Notes under the pieces: generated by a model
What the model saw: the letters and a program-made list of their open reading frames with translations, nothing else
Database searches by the model: none
Told to the model about the DNA's origin: nothing
In this document: in pieces, positions 17,106 to 25,214 of the stretch
How the letters are laid out: each line of letters opens with the position of its first letter
How positions within the stretch are numbered: position 1 is the stretch's first letter
Translations under genes and position numbers: made by a program
Assembly (NCBI GenBank): GCA_047638715.1
Contig: JBLIMK010000029.1
Span: 1 to 35,081, forward strand
Direction: 5' to 3'
DNA: 35,081 nucleotides
DNA from: SHLQ01 sp047638715
GTDB taxonomy: Bacteria; Actinomycetota; Acidimicrobiia; Acidimicrobiales; SHLQ01

Positions 17106-18833
17106 ATGGTTGACGATCCGTTCCATGTCTGGCATCCGGTGGCTACGTCACACGACCTGCCGCATCGCACCGTGTTTCACGGTCAGCTTCTCGGCCGCGA
17201 GCTCGCGATATGGCGAGCGGACGACAACTTTGTGAACGTCTGGGAGAACCGGTGCTTGCACCGCGGCGTGCGACTCTCGATCGGTACGAACGATGGCAGC
17301 GAGCTGACGTGTCAATACCACGGCTGGCGATATGCGAACCGCTCGGCTGGATGCACCTATATTCCAGCGCATCCAGCAGATGCTCCGGCACGAACCATCA
17401 ACAATCGGACCTTCCCGACGTTCGAGCGTTTCGGGCTTATCTGGTCGAGCGAAGATCCGGACGGTGAATTGCCGGCCGTCGCCGCGCTCGAGGGCCGTCA
17501 GGCGTTCGGTCTGAGGAACATGCCCGTCAACGCTCCGGTTTCGCTGGCTATTCAGCATCTCCGTGACTACCAGTTTCGTGACGGGGTACGCCTCGACGAC
17601 TCGAGCGACTATTCGGTCACGCTCAGTTCGCCGCAGGGTGAGACTGCGGTCTTCTTCGTACAGCCGGTCGACTCCGCCCGATCGGTTATTCGTGGGGTGC
17701 TCGCCGACGCACCGTCCGAAGCAGATCGGTTGCCTACGCTGCGTCACCACGCCGCTGAACTCACGAAGCTTGTCGACCTCATCGAAGTCGACGCCGCTCA
17801 GCAGCCGATCCCGCAGCCGCTGGTCGCCAAAATCGAAGAGGTTCCGGTAGGGCTGTCCGGACTTCCGGCCCTGCAATCGGGTCGAACCGCTCCACTGCGG
17901 GTGATGGTCCAGCGAAAGTGGGAGACCGCCGATGGTGTCGTCGCCGTCGAGCTGGCGCCAATCGGGGATCCGTTGCCAACATTCCAAGCGGGGGCACACA
18001 TCGATGTCCATCTTCCGAATGGCCTCGTACGCCAGTACTCAATTACGAACGGACCCGGGGAAACATCGACGTACCGTATTGGGGTCAAGCTCGAGCCCGA
18101 CTCGCGGGGCGGATCGCAATGCATCCACGAAACGGTTAGCGAAGGCGACCTTCTCGCAATCTCAGAGCCTCGCAACAATTTCCCACTTCGACGCGACGCC
18201 GTGCGAACGATCCTCATCGCGGGTGGAATCGGTATTACCCCGATGCTCGCAATGGCGCAAACTCTGGCGCTCATGGGACTGCGGTTCGAGCTCCACACGT
18301 TCGTCAGATCGCCCGAGCATCAAGCATTTCCCGAGATCCTCACCGAGCTCGGCAGCTCGGTAGTGCACCATCGAGGGCTCAAGCCCGACGAAACGGGTGC
18401 GGTGCTGCAGGCCACGCTGTCGGACTACGCCGACGCCAGCCATGTCTACATCTGTGGTCCGGGGCCGATGCTCGAAGCGACGCGATCGATCGCCACCGAC
18501 AGCGGATGGCCCGACGAGGCCGTGCATTTTGAGTACTTCAAGAACACGACGGAGATCGACCACTCGTCCACGTTCGAGATTTCGCTCGCAAGGTCGGCGA
18601 TGACTTTGCAGGTGCCTTCGGGCAAGACCATTCTCGAAGTCCTTCGAGAACATGATGTGCCGATGCCATCCTCGTGCGAGCAAGGCGCATGCGGCACGTG
18701 TGTCGTCTCGGTTATCGAAGGCGAACCCCTCCATCAAGACGTCCGCCTCACCGAAGCCGAACGGGCCGCAGGAGACCAGATCATGACGTGTGTATCGAGA
18801 GCAAAAACCGACCGACTCGTCTTGGATCTGTAG
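17106..18833 (+). CDS. Reductase with extra N-terminal Rieske domain (NdmD-like)
   Basis: A 575-residue fusion. Domain 1 is a Rieske [2Fe-2S] domain with Cys50, His52 (CLHRG) and Cys69, His72 (CQYHGW). A roughly 140-residue linker domain follows with no recognisable motif. Then comes a phthalate-dioxygenase-reductase-like part: flavin-binding RQYSITN (about 309-315), NAD(P)H-binding AGGIGITPM (about 372-380) and CGPGPM. The C-terminus is a plant-type ferredoxin with Cys524, Cys529, Cys532 and Cys562. Among family members this order (Rieske, flavin, NADH, ferredoxin) is that of NdmD, which feeds electrons to the Ndm N-demethylases. ATG 17106 lies two bases after the previous stop. It likely supplies the missing Rieske cluster to the 16198 protein. 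Confidence 0.9.
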   Translation: MVDDPFHVWHPVATSHDLPHRTVFHGQLLGRELAIWRADDNFVNVWENRCLHRGVRLSIGTNDGSELTCQYHGWRYANRSAGCTYIPAHPADAPARTINNRTFPTFERFGLIWSSEDPDGELPAVAALEGRQAFGLRNMPVNAPVSLAIQHLRDYQFRDGVRLDDSSDYSVTLSSPQGETAVFFVQPVDSARSVIRGVLADAPSEADRLPTLRHHAAELTKLVDLIEVDAAQQPIPQPLVAKIEEVPVGLSGLPALQSGRTAPLRVMVQRKWETADGVVAVELAPIGDPLPTFQAGAHIDVHLPNGLVRQYSITNGPGETSTYRIGVKLEPDSRGGSQCIHETVSEGDLLAISEPRNNFPLRRDAVRTILIAGGIGITPMLAMAQTLALMGLRFELHTFVRSPEHQAFPEILTELGSSVVHHRGLKPDETGAVLQATLSDYADASHVYICGPGPMLEATRSIATDSGWPDEAVHFEYFKNTTEIDHSSTFEISLARSAMTLQVPSGKTILEVLREHDVPMPSSCEQGACGTCVVSVIEGEPLHQDVRLTEAERAAGDQIMTCVSRAKTDRLVLDL

Positions 18834-18843
18834 GGAAGGCCAG

Positions 18844-19494
18844 ATGATCAAGCTGTACGACTACGGCCTATCGGTGAACTGCTACAAGCAGCGGCTGATG
18901 ATGAGCATCCTCGGCGTCGAGTATGAGTCGATCCCGATCGACTTCTACCCGGGGTGGGAGCACAAAGGCGACGAATTCAAGAAGATCAACCCACTCGGCC
19001 ACATCCCGGTGATCGACGACGATGGCTACATGTTGCGTGATGCCCACGCCATCCTCGTGTACCTCGCAGCCAAATACGATCCGAGTGGTCTGTGGTATCC
19101 AACGTCTGACGCTGAGCTCATTGGCGAAACTGCACAGTGGATGTTGTTCGCTGAGGGAACCACGAATACCGCGTCGGCCGCGCGCCTCTACGTCAACCTT
19201 GGTTACGACTTCGACATCGACGCATGCCGAGCCGGAGCGCACAAACTGTTCCGGGTACTCGACGAACATCTTTGGTTCCGCGAGCAAGAGGGTCGCGACT
19301 GGGTGTGTTCGGGTGAACATCCAACGATCGCCGATATCGCGATCTTCCCCGATGTGGTGCTCTCCGAAGAGGGTGGTATCTCTCGCCTCGATTACCCAGC
19401 ATTGCGACGTTGGACCGACCGCGTGCGCCACCTTCCAGGCTTCGTGGCCATGTCGGGAATCTTCGTGCCCCGGGTGTCCCCAACAAGGGAATGA
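18844..19494 (+). CDS. Glutathione-S-transferase-like protein (NdmE-like)
   Basis: A 216-residue two-domain GST fold. The thioredoxin-like half has MIKLYDYGLSVNCYKQRL, NPLGHIPVIDDDG with the cis-proline, and the D-A-H-A-I position where GSTs carry ES. The helical half has the capping motif PTIADIAIFP. Actinobacteria generally lack glutathione, so a structural rather than transferase role is plausible. In the Pseudomonas caffeine system the GST-like NdmE is needed to assemble NdmC with NdmD, and this gene follows directly on NdmC-like and NdmD-like genes. GGGAAGG precedes the ATG. GST family membership is clear; the scaffold role is inferred from context. Confidence 0.87.
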   Translation: MIKLYDYGLSVNCYKQRLMMSILGVEYESIPIDFYPGWEHKGDEFKKINPLGHIPVIDDDGYMLRDAHAILVYLAAKYDPSGLWYPTSDAELIGETAQWMLFAEGTTNTASAARLYVNLGYDFDIDACRAGAHKLFRVLDEHLWFREQEGRDWVCSGEHPTIADIAIFPDVVLSEEGGISRLDYPALRRWTDRVRHLPGFVAMSGIFVPRVSPTRE

Positions 19495-19498
19495 AACA

Positions 19499-20866
19499 AT
19501 GACGACCGGTAAAACATTTCTCATTGAGGGCGGCATCGTCTTGCCCCTCGAAGGCGATCGGGTGCACTTCGACCCGGGCTCGGTGCTGGTCATCGACGGC
19601 AAGATCGCTGCGGTCGGAACCGTCGATGATGTGGCCGCACATCCCGCCGCCGAGATGGTCGAGATAGTCGATGCAACGAATCAGGTCGTCATGCCCGGCA
19701 TGCACAACTGTCATCTGCACTCAGGTCTGCTGCGCGGCACGGCAGAGTCGATGGCGCTGTGGGAGTGGCTCGAGAACCACGTCGATCCCATGCATCGCGC
19801 GCTCACTCCCGAGATTGCGAAAGCAGCCTCCTACATGGCCTACACCGAAGGTCTCCGTGGCGGAACAACCTCGGTGCTCGACATGTGGCGGTTCATGGAG
19901 GGGTCGGCCGACGCAGCCGAAGAGGTCGGCATTCGAGCCACACTGGCGCCCTATACCGCTGACAAGTACGACTATTTCGAGAGCCTTGCCAGCAACCGCA
20001 GTTTGCTCGAAACCCACCTGACCGCAGCTGACGGACGCGTGCGATCCTGGGTCGGCCTCGAACACATCTTCTACTGCTCGGACCAAATGTTCCGCGACGC
20101 TGCGGCGCTCGCCGAAGAGTTCGACACCGGAATTCACACCCACTCCTCCGAGTCGATCTGGGAAGTCCAGGAGTGTCTTCGCCAGTTCGGCCGCCGACCG
20201 ATCGAAGAGTTCTACAACCGAGGAATCCTCGGCGAAAGGACGGTTATCGCCCACGGCGTCTGGCTCGACGATCGGGAAGTGCAGCTTATGGTGCAGACCG
20301 GCACATCGATGACGCACTGCCCGTGCTCCAACATGAAACTCTCTTCGGGCCCGGCTCGGATCGGCTTCTATCGCGAGCAAGGAATGACCGTTGCCCTCGG
20401 GACCGACGGCGAGAAGGAGAACAACAATCTCGACATGTTGGAGGAGATGAAGTTCGCCTCGCTCCTACAAAAGGTCAGCACGCTCGACCCCACGGTGGGC
20501 GACCCCTGGGACATCCTCGACATGGCCACCAAAGCCGGTGCGAAGGCACTCGGTCTCGACGACGTGACCGGAACACTCGAAGACGGCAAAGACGCCGACA
20601 TTGTGATGGTCGACCTCAGTAGCCTGCATTTTGTTCCGGTCCTGCATGGCAGCGATTTCAACGCAACCGCACATCTCGTATTCACTGCGAGCTCTCACGA
20701 TGTGAGCAACGTCTGGGTGCAGGGCAGCCATCTGGTGGAGGGCGGCGAGGTCAAGTCTGTCGACGTCTACGAAATTGCCACCAACGCTCAGGCGGCTGCG
20801 GAGGATCTCTTCGCCAGACGAGCGGCGCTACAAGACGGCGGATCACCGGTTGCTGTGACAACATAA
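19499..20866 (+). CDS. Amidohydrolase / aminohydrolase of the TRZ-ATZ (MtaD/guanine deaminase-like) group
   Basis: A 455-residue metal-dependent hydrolase with an N-terminal beta-sandwich and a TIM barrel. Metal ligands are visible: HLH (His72, His74) in MHNCHLHSGLLRG, IHTHSSES, VIAHG and GTDGEKEN. This subgroup deaminates aminated aromatic rings: guanine, 8-oxoguanine, methylthioadenosine, S-adenosylhomocysteine, and triazines. ATG 19499 is four bases after the GST stop with AAGGGA upstream. Lying next to demethylation and molybdenum hydroxylase genes, it may deaminate an (alkylated) aminopurine such as guanine or methylguanine; this is inference. It has no particular match to classical bacterial guanine deaminase that I can point to. 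Confidence 0.85.
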   Translation: MTTGKTFLIEGGIVLPLEGDRVHFDPGSVLVIDGKIAAVGTVDDVAAHPAAEMVEIVDATNQVVMPGMHNCHLHSGLLRGTAESMALWEWLENHVDPMHRALTPEIAKAASYMAYTEGLRGGTTSVLDMWRFMEGSADAAEEVGIRATLAPYTADKYDYFESLASNRSLLETHLTAADGRVRSWVGLEHIFYCSDQMFRDAAALAEEFDTGIHTHSSESIWEVQECLRQFGRRPIEEFYNRGILGERTVIAHGVWLDDREVQLMVQTGTSMTHCPCSNMKLSSGPARIGFYREQGMTVALGTDGEKENNNLDMLEEMKFASLLQKVSTLDPTVGDPWDILDMATKAGAKALGLDDVTGTLEDGKDADIVMVDLSSLHFVPVLHGSDFNATAHLVFTASSHDVSNVWVQGSHLVEGGEVKSVDVYEIATNAQAAAEDLFARRAALQDGGSPVAVTT

Positions 20867-20871
20867 GAACC

Positions 20872-21555
20872 ATGGAAGCCACAACCTCGTTCTATGACAC
20901 GCTCGTCGCCGAACTCGAAACGATGCGAGCCGCGCTGCCCCCCGACGAGGGGGGCTCATTTTTCAATCGGGCTATGACCGAACAAGAGCTCATTGAATGG
21001 CTCTCCTTTCAGGCCTACTACGAGAAGCGAGCTGCGCAATTCATCGGAAAGTGGCTCGCCGACACGCCGGAGCGCGATGCTTTTGTGCTCTTAGCTCAAC
21101 AGGTAGAAGACGAAGGCCTTCACTATGAGTACTGCATGCGAGCGCTCGAACGCCGAGGCGTCACGTCGATCGACAATTGGAAGCCAGAGCCAGAGTGGGA
21201 AGAGTGGATCGACTCCTGGTATCCGTCGGGCGATGACACGATCGAACGGGTGGCCTCACACAATCTTGCCGGTGAGCTGGGCGCGTGTAATGCGTTCATC
21301 GAGATCAAAACTCGGGTACCAGATGACGTCGTCAAGACTCTCGACCGCATCATTCCCGACGAGCACTTCCACATGCGTATCGCCAACACCCTGATCGACA
21401 AGTACGCCGTGAATGAGGACCAGCAGGCGCGTGTGCGTCACCGTGTCGTACGGACCTTCGAACTCGAACAGGCCGGTCGGGTGGCGTACAACCGTCGCAT
21501 GGTGAACCTGGGACTCGCGGATCCTGGCGACCCCGTGCCCCCAATGCCCGGATAG
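20872..21555 (+). CDS. Ferritin-like diiron protein of unknown function
   Basis: A 227-residue, probably all-helical protein. It shows the residues of a ferritin-like diiron site: Glu51 (AYYEKRAAQF), Glu81-x-x-His84 (EDEGLHYEY), Glu135 (AGELGACN) and Glu164-x-x-His167 (DEHFHMR). The two ExxH motifs in a four-helix arrangement are typical of diiron oxygenases and hydroxylases as well as ferritin-like proteins. It starts five bases after the amidohydrolase stop and precedes the molybdenum hydroxylase genes, so it probably serves the same pathway, perhaps as an oxygenase or oxygen/iron handling protein. I do not recognise a characterised family. Membership in the ferritin-like superfamily is well supported; its activity is not. 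Confidence 0.75.
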   Translation: MEATTSFYDTLVAELETMRAALPPDEGGSFFNRAMTEQELIEWLSFQAYYEKRAAQFIGKWLADTPERDAFVLLAQQVEDEGLHYEYCMRALERRGVTSIDNWKPEPEWEEWIDSWYPSGDDTIERVASHNLAGELGACNAFIEIKTRVPDDVVKTLDRIIPDEHFHMRIANTLIDKYAVNEDQQARVRHRVVRTFELEQAGRVAYNRRMVNLGLADPGDPVPPMPG

Positions 21556-21574
21556 CGCATACAACGTCTAACAA

Positions 21575-22420
21575 ATGAAGCCACCTCCATTTGACTACGT
21601 CGATCCACAAGATCTCGGTGGCGTTCTCCAACTTCTCGCCGATGCCGGTGATGATGCAGCCGTCATTGCAGGAGGTCAGTCGCTGGTTCCGTTACTGAAC
21701 CTGCGGTTGGCTCGGCCAGAACTCGTCATCGATCCACGACATCTCCAAGAGCTGCGCACCATCGACTTCGAAACCGATGGACTCCGCGTCGGAGCAATGG
21801 CCCGAGTCGCCGACCTCGAAGAACATCCGTCGCTCGACCAGATGCCGGGCCTCATCGAAGTTCTCGCGCTCATTGGCCACAGCCAGATCCGCGCTCGCAC
21901 GACCATCGGTGGTTCAATCGCCCACGCCGATCCAGCTGCAGAGCTCCCAGCACTTCTTCTCGCCCTTGCCGGCGAGGTCACCCTTCAGAGCAGAGACCGC
22001 GGTGTTCGAACCGTGGCCGCTCGCGACTTCTTCGTCGGTCCACTGATGACCGAACGCATGTCCGATGAACTGGTGACCTCGATCTGGCTGCCGTATGCGC
22101 CGGGCCCGATCGCCATTGCTGAGGTCGCCAAACGTCCTGGCGACTTCGCGATCGTCGGCGCGATCTCCAGCTTCGGTACCGATGACGGTTTGATCGTCGA
22201 CCCCCGGATCGCGCTGTTCGGTGTGGGCCCGACCCCCATCCGAGCCACCGAGGCAGAAACATCGTTGGTTGGTAAGGCTCCGAGCTCGGACGTTTTTGCG
22301 GCTGCTGCACGCATCGCGGGCCAGCACCTCAATCCGCGCGGCGACATGCACGGTTCGACTGCCTATCGGCGCCAACTCGCAATGACACTCACCGAACGAA
22401 CCCTCGGAGGGGCGTTATGA
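21575..22420 (+). CDS. Molybdenum hydroxylase, FAD-binding medium subunit (xanthine dehydrogenase/CoxM type)
   Basis: A 281-residue FAD-binding subunit. The two flavin-binding motifs of the family are present: AGGQSLVPLLNLRLA (about residues 32-46) and TIGGSIAHADPAAELP (about 109-124). The FAD here takes electrons from the iron-sulfur subunit and passes them to the final acceptor. Its stop overlaps the small-subunit start by 4 bp (ATGA) and the order medium-small-large is the one used by many trimeric hydroxylases, including carbon monoxide, nicotine and caffeine dehydrogenases. The ATG has no clear ribosome site; coupling to the preceding gene 19 bp upstream is possible. Confidence 0.92.
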   Translation: MKPPPFDYVDPQDLGGVLQLLADAGDDAAVIAGGQSLVPLLNLRLARPELVIDPRHLQELRTIDFETDGLRVGAMARVADLEEHPSLDQMPGLIEVLALIGHSQIRARTTIGGSIAHADPAAELPALLLALAGEVTLQSRDRGVRTVAARDFFVGPLMTERMSDELVTSIWLPYAPGPIAIAEVAKRPGDFAIVGAISSFGTDDGLIVDPRIALFGVGPTPIRATEAETSLVGKAPSSDVFAAAARIAGQHLNPRGDMHGSTAYRRQLAMTLTERTLGGAL

Positions 22421-22896
22421 GCTCGAAGCGACACATCGAGCTGACGGTGAACGGGGAGGCGCGCGCTGTGAAGGTCGAACCCCGCGTACTGCTCGCTGAT
22501 GCACTGCGGCACGAACTCGGTCTCACGGGTACTCACGTCGGGTGCGAGCAGGGAGCGTGCGGAGCCTGCACCGTCATCATCGATGACCGAGCGCAACGCT
22601 CGTGTCTGATGCTCGCCGTCCAAGCGACCGACACGACGATCCAGACCATCGAGGGCGTCGCCGCCGGCGAAATCGACCATCCCGTCCAGACCGCGATGCA
22701 CACCGAACATGGCCTTCAGTGCGGATTTTGCACGCCGGGCATCGTGATGTCGCTCGTCGCCGCGCATCGTGCGGGGGTGTCAGCCGAGATAGCCAAGACC
22801 GAGGTCCTCGGCGGCCACATCTGCCGTTGTACGGGCTATGTGAACATCCGAGCCGCGGTCGACGCTGCCTGGGCCGACTTGGATGAATCCACATGA
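22417..22896 (+). CDS. Molybdenum hydroxylase, [2Fe-2S] small subunit (CoxS type)
   Basis: A 159-residue protein with two [2Fe-2S] clusters. The N-terminal plant-type ferredoxin cluster uses Cys43, Cys48, Cys51 and Cys63 (CEQGACGAC). The second, helical-domain cluster uses Cys102, Cys105 (CGFCTPG) and Cys136, Cys138 (CRCTGY). All eight ligands are present and the length is standard. It carries electrons from the molybdenum centre to FAD. GGAGG precedes the ATG, and both gene ends overlap their neighbours by 4 bp, which shows a tightly coupled trio. Confidence 0.95.
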   Translation: MSSKRHIELTVNGEARAVKVEPRVLLADALRHELGLTGTHVGCEQGACGACTVIIDDRAQRSCLMLAVQATDTTIQTIEGVAAGEIDHPVQTAMHTEHGLQCGFCTPGIVMSLVAAHRAGVSAEIAKTEVLGGHICRCTGYVNIRAAVDAAWADLDEST

Positions 22897-25214
22897 CCGA
22901 TCGTCTCGTCGGACAGCGCATCCCAAGGGTCAACGATTCCGACCCGCTCCATGGCACCGGCGAGTACGTCGACGACATCGACCTACCCGGGATGCTCCAT
23001 GCCGCAATCGTTCGTAGCCCCATCGCCCACGGCAGAATTCGATCGTTCGATACCAGTGATCTCCCTGAAGGAGCCGTCGCTTTCGGGCCTGATGACATCC
23101 GAGCCAAAGCAACCGGGGAGCTCCCCGTATTGTGGATCCTCGGTGACCAGGATCAGTTCCACACCCCGGTGGTCGACGACACGTTGCGTTATGTCGGCCA
23201 ACCGCTCGGCCTTGTTGTCGCTGCATCTCGGTACGACGCCGAAGATGCAGTGGAGGCGATCTTTGTCGATATCGAAGACTTCCCCGCCGTCGCGAGCATC
23301 GAAGCAGCGCTCGCTGCCGACGCGCCCCTGCTCTACCCGGAACGAGGATCGAACGTTCTGTCGACGTTTGCATCTGGCGATACCAAAGAGCACACGGACG
23401 CCGTTTTTGCGGCAGCTCAGCAGACCCTCTCGACGAAGGTCACTATCGGGCGGGTGCACGGACTTTCGATGGAGCCACGGGGCATCGTCGCAGTTCCCGG
23501 TCCTCGTGGATCGCTGACCATCTACACTTCCACTCAGACAGCGCATTCAGTGCGCGACTCGGTTTGTGAAGCACTCGAGATGCCACGACGGCTCGTCCGA
23601 GTCATCGCACCCGATGTCGGCGGCGGTTTTGGCCTGAAGGACCATGTCTACGAGGACGAAGTAATGGTCGCTGTAGCGGCGATGAACCTCGGGGTCCCCA
23701 TCAAGTGGATCGAGGATCGCAACGAGTCGTTCCTCACCACCACGCACGCGCGCGACGAAATCCACAACATCGACGTGGCATTCGATAACGACGGCACCCT
23801 TCGAGGCCTGCGGGTCGATGCCGTGAGAAACACTGGCGGCCGATTCGCGATCTTCGGTGGCGGTCCCCTGTTCACCGGGTTCGGCGCAGTGCCCGGACCC
23901 TACAAGTGGGATGCGGTCTCCTGCGCGGGTCGGGTCGTTGCCACAACCACAATGTCGACGGGGGCCTATCGAGGGTTCGGCCAGACCCAGGGAACCATGG
24001 TCCGCGAACGGGCCGTTGAAGTCGTGGCCAAAGCGCTTGGGCGAGATCCGGTCGAACTCCGCGCCCAAAATATGATCACCTCGCAAGAACAGCCGTACAC
24101 GACTCGAACGTTCCTCGAGTACGACAACGGCGACTACCAGATTCCCTTGCGCCGGGCCGAAGAGATGATCACCGAACCGTCGTTCCCCAACGACGGTCGC
24201 GTCCGCGGCGTCGGGTACTGCAGCTACGTACAGATGGCTGGCATCGGCCCGAGCGACGGCAATCGAGCGATCGGACTCCTGATCGGGGGCTACGAGTCGG
24301 CCGACGTCTCGATGGATCTCGACGGCTCCGTCACGATCGCGACCGGAGTTTCGCCGCACGGGCAGGGTCTCGAGACCACCATGGCACAGCTCGTCGCCGA
24401 CGAACTCGGTGTCCCGATCAGCGACATCGAACTGGTCTGGGGCGACACCGACACCGCCCCGTACTCCGCCTACGGCACGGCGGCTTCACGGTCGATCTCG
24501 GTCGGAGGTGGTGCAGCCGTGGTGGCTAGCAAGGCCGTCGCCGAACAGATTCGTCAGCTCGCAGCCGAGATCCTCGAAGCTGCACCAGGCGACATCGAGC
24601 TGGTCGATGGCAAGGCCGGCGTCCGTGGCACCAACGTTTCTGTCCCGATCGTCGACGTCGCGCAGCAGGCGTGGCAAGGGTTTGGTCTGCCCGAAGGAGC
24701 CGAGCCCGGACTCAAGGCCTCTCACTCGTACAACCCCGCCAGCGCCACGTTCTCATTCGCCACCCATGCGTGCCGCGTTGCGGTCGACACGGCCACCGGC
24801 GAGGTGGAGGTCGAGGACTACGTCGTCGTGAACGACTGCGGGACCATAGTCAACCCAACCATCGTCGAAGGTCAGATCCATGGAGCCATTGCACAAGGTC
24901 TTGGTGCCGCGCTGATGGAAGAGATGGTCTATGACCAGGACGGCAACCCGCTGTCGTCGACAATGCTCGACTACCACGTTCCGGTCAGCGAGACGATGCC
25001 CGACATCCGGATCGAACATCTCGAAACCCCAAGTCCGTACACCCCTGGGGGTATGAAGGGTATGGGTGAAGGCGGCACGAATGGGGCGTACTCCTGTGTA
25101 GTGAACGCCATCGTCAACGCACTGCCCGACGCGGACTGGTCAGACCTGAGCACGCCGCTCACCCCGTCGGTTATCTGGGAATCCTTCCAATCGGGGCACT
25201 CAGATCGAGCGTGA
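22893..25214 (+). CDS. Molybdenum hydroxylase, molybdopterin-binding large subunit (xanthine/caffeine dehydrogenase-like)
   Basis: A 773-residue catalytic subunit. It begins with the usual GxRIPRVND..GTGEYVDDI region, contains GGGFGLKDH of the molybdopterin-binding domain, AYRGFGQ at 358-364 and the catalytic glutamate Glu726 in GMGEGGTNGA. The active-site loop is AYRGFGQ, not the VAYRCSFR of true carbon monoxide dehydrogenase, so a purine or other N-heterocycle hydroxylase is expected. In this setting the likely reaction is C8 or C2 hydroxylation of hypoxanthine, xanthine or a methylxanthine to a urate. No XdhC-like cofactor-insertion gene is nearby. Its 3' end overlaps the convergent amidohydrolase gene by 15 bp. 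Confidence 0.92.
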   Translation: MTDRLVGQRIPRVNDSDPLHGTGEYVDDIDLPGMLHAAIVRSPIAHGRIRSFDTSDLPEGAVAFGPDDIRAKATGELPVLWILGDQDQFHTPVVDDTLRYVGQPLGLVVAASRYDAEDAVEAIFVDIEDFPAVASIEAALAADAPLLYPERGSNVLSTFASGDTKEHTDAVFAAAQQTLSTKVTIGRVHGLSMEPRGIVAVPGPRGSLTIYTSTQTAHSVRDSVCEALEMPRRLVRVIAPDVGGGFGLKDHVYEDEVMVAVAAMNLGVPIKWIEDRNESFLTTTHARDEIHNIDVAFDNDGTLRGLRVDAVRNTGGRFAIFGGGPLFTGFGAVPGPYKWDAVSCAGRVVATTTMSTGAYRGFGQTQGTMVRERAVEVVAKALGRDPVELRAQNMITSQEQPYTTRTFLEYDNGDYQIPLRRAEEMITEPSFPNDGRVRGVGYCSYVQMAGIGPSDGNRAIGLLIGGYESADVSMDLDGSVTIATGVSPHGQGLETTMAQLVADELGVPISDIELVWGDTDTAPYSAYGTAASRSISVGGGAAVVASKAVAEQIRQLAAEILEAAPGDIELVDGKAGVRGTNVSVPIVDVAQQAWQGFGLPEGAEPGLKASHSYNPASATFSFATHACRVAVDTATGEVEVEDYVVVNDCGTIVNPTIVEGQIHGAIAQGLGAALMEEMVYDQDGNPLSSTMLDYHVPVSETMPDIRIEHLETPSPYTPGGMKGMGEGGTNGAYSCVVNAIVNALPDADWSDLSTPLTPSVIWESFQSGHSDRA

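Noticed and set aside
22893..25214. Carbon monoxide dehydrogenase (CoxL) identity of the molybdenum large subunit
   Set aside because: The active-site loop reads AYRGFGQ instead of the VAYRCSFR required for CO oxidation, and the gene lies among purine enzymes.
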